Shown here one piece after another: positions 4,863 through 5,798 of a stretch of 5,798 bases of DNA. The translations under genes were made by a program, and so were the position numbers. Positions within the stretch are counted from its first letter, which is position 1; the number at the start of each line of letters is the position of its first letter. This DNA is from an uncultured Collinsella sp. (GTDB lineage Bacteria; Actinomycetota; Coriobacteriia; Coriobacteriales; Coriobacteriaceae). The stretch is from positions 1 through 5,798 of the forward strand of contig URYU01000111.1 in NCBI GenBank assembly GCA_900552155.1, read 5' to 3'. Under the pieces are notes generated by a model. That model did not search any database. It was given only the letters and a program-made list of their open reading frames with translations, and had not been told where the DNA came from.

Positions 4863-5798
<936 letters not shown>

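Overview
The window looks like chromosomal DNA of a high-GC Gram-positive anaerobe, most likely a Coriobacteriia member such as Collinsella. That assignment is from memory of protein style and is not proven here. Most genes are GC-rich and start with strong GGAGG-type ribosome binding sites. The dihydrofolate reductase resembles the form seen in anaerobic Gram-positives.

Layout. 1-776 (+): the 3' end of thyA, then folA 9 bases later, a thymidylate/folate pair. 821-839: a GC hairpin that may end that unit. 886-1800 (+): a TrmH/SpoU-family RNA 2'-O-methyltransferase. 1926-3275 (+): a complete MATE-family multidrug/sodium antiporter. 3272-4320: an element of about 1.05 kb containing a REP-associated tyrosine transposase (RAYT, a Y1 HUH nuclease) flanked by inverted arrays of a 27-base repeat. 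4317-4781 (-): a cobO/btuR corrinoid adenosyltransferase, convergent with the MATE gene. 4895-5798 (+): the 5' part of ftsH, divergent from cobO and cut by the window end.

How the genes relate. ThyA turns methylene-tetrahydrofolate into dihydrofolate, and FolA reduces that back to tetrahydrofolate, so the two form one cycle. The other host genes are ordinary housekeeping or transport functions with no visible shared pathway.

The part worth attention is the RAYT element. CTAG occurs at 3272, 3299 and 3326 on the left and at 4290 and 4317 on the right, exactly 27 bases apart within each array. The outermost CTAGs contain the TAG stop codons of both convergent neighbours. Joining the flanks at one CTAG restores two convergent genes whose stop codons overlap, which predicts the empty site. 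The transposase frame is broken by one in-frame TGA that separates the catalytic domain from a still readable C-terminal helix-turn-helix, so this copy may be decaying. No CRISPR array, rRNA, tRNA or recognisable riboswitch was seen, and no gene-free stretch exceeds 300 bases.
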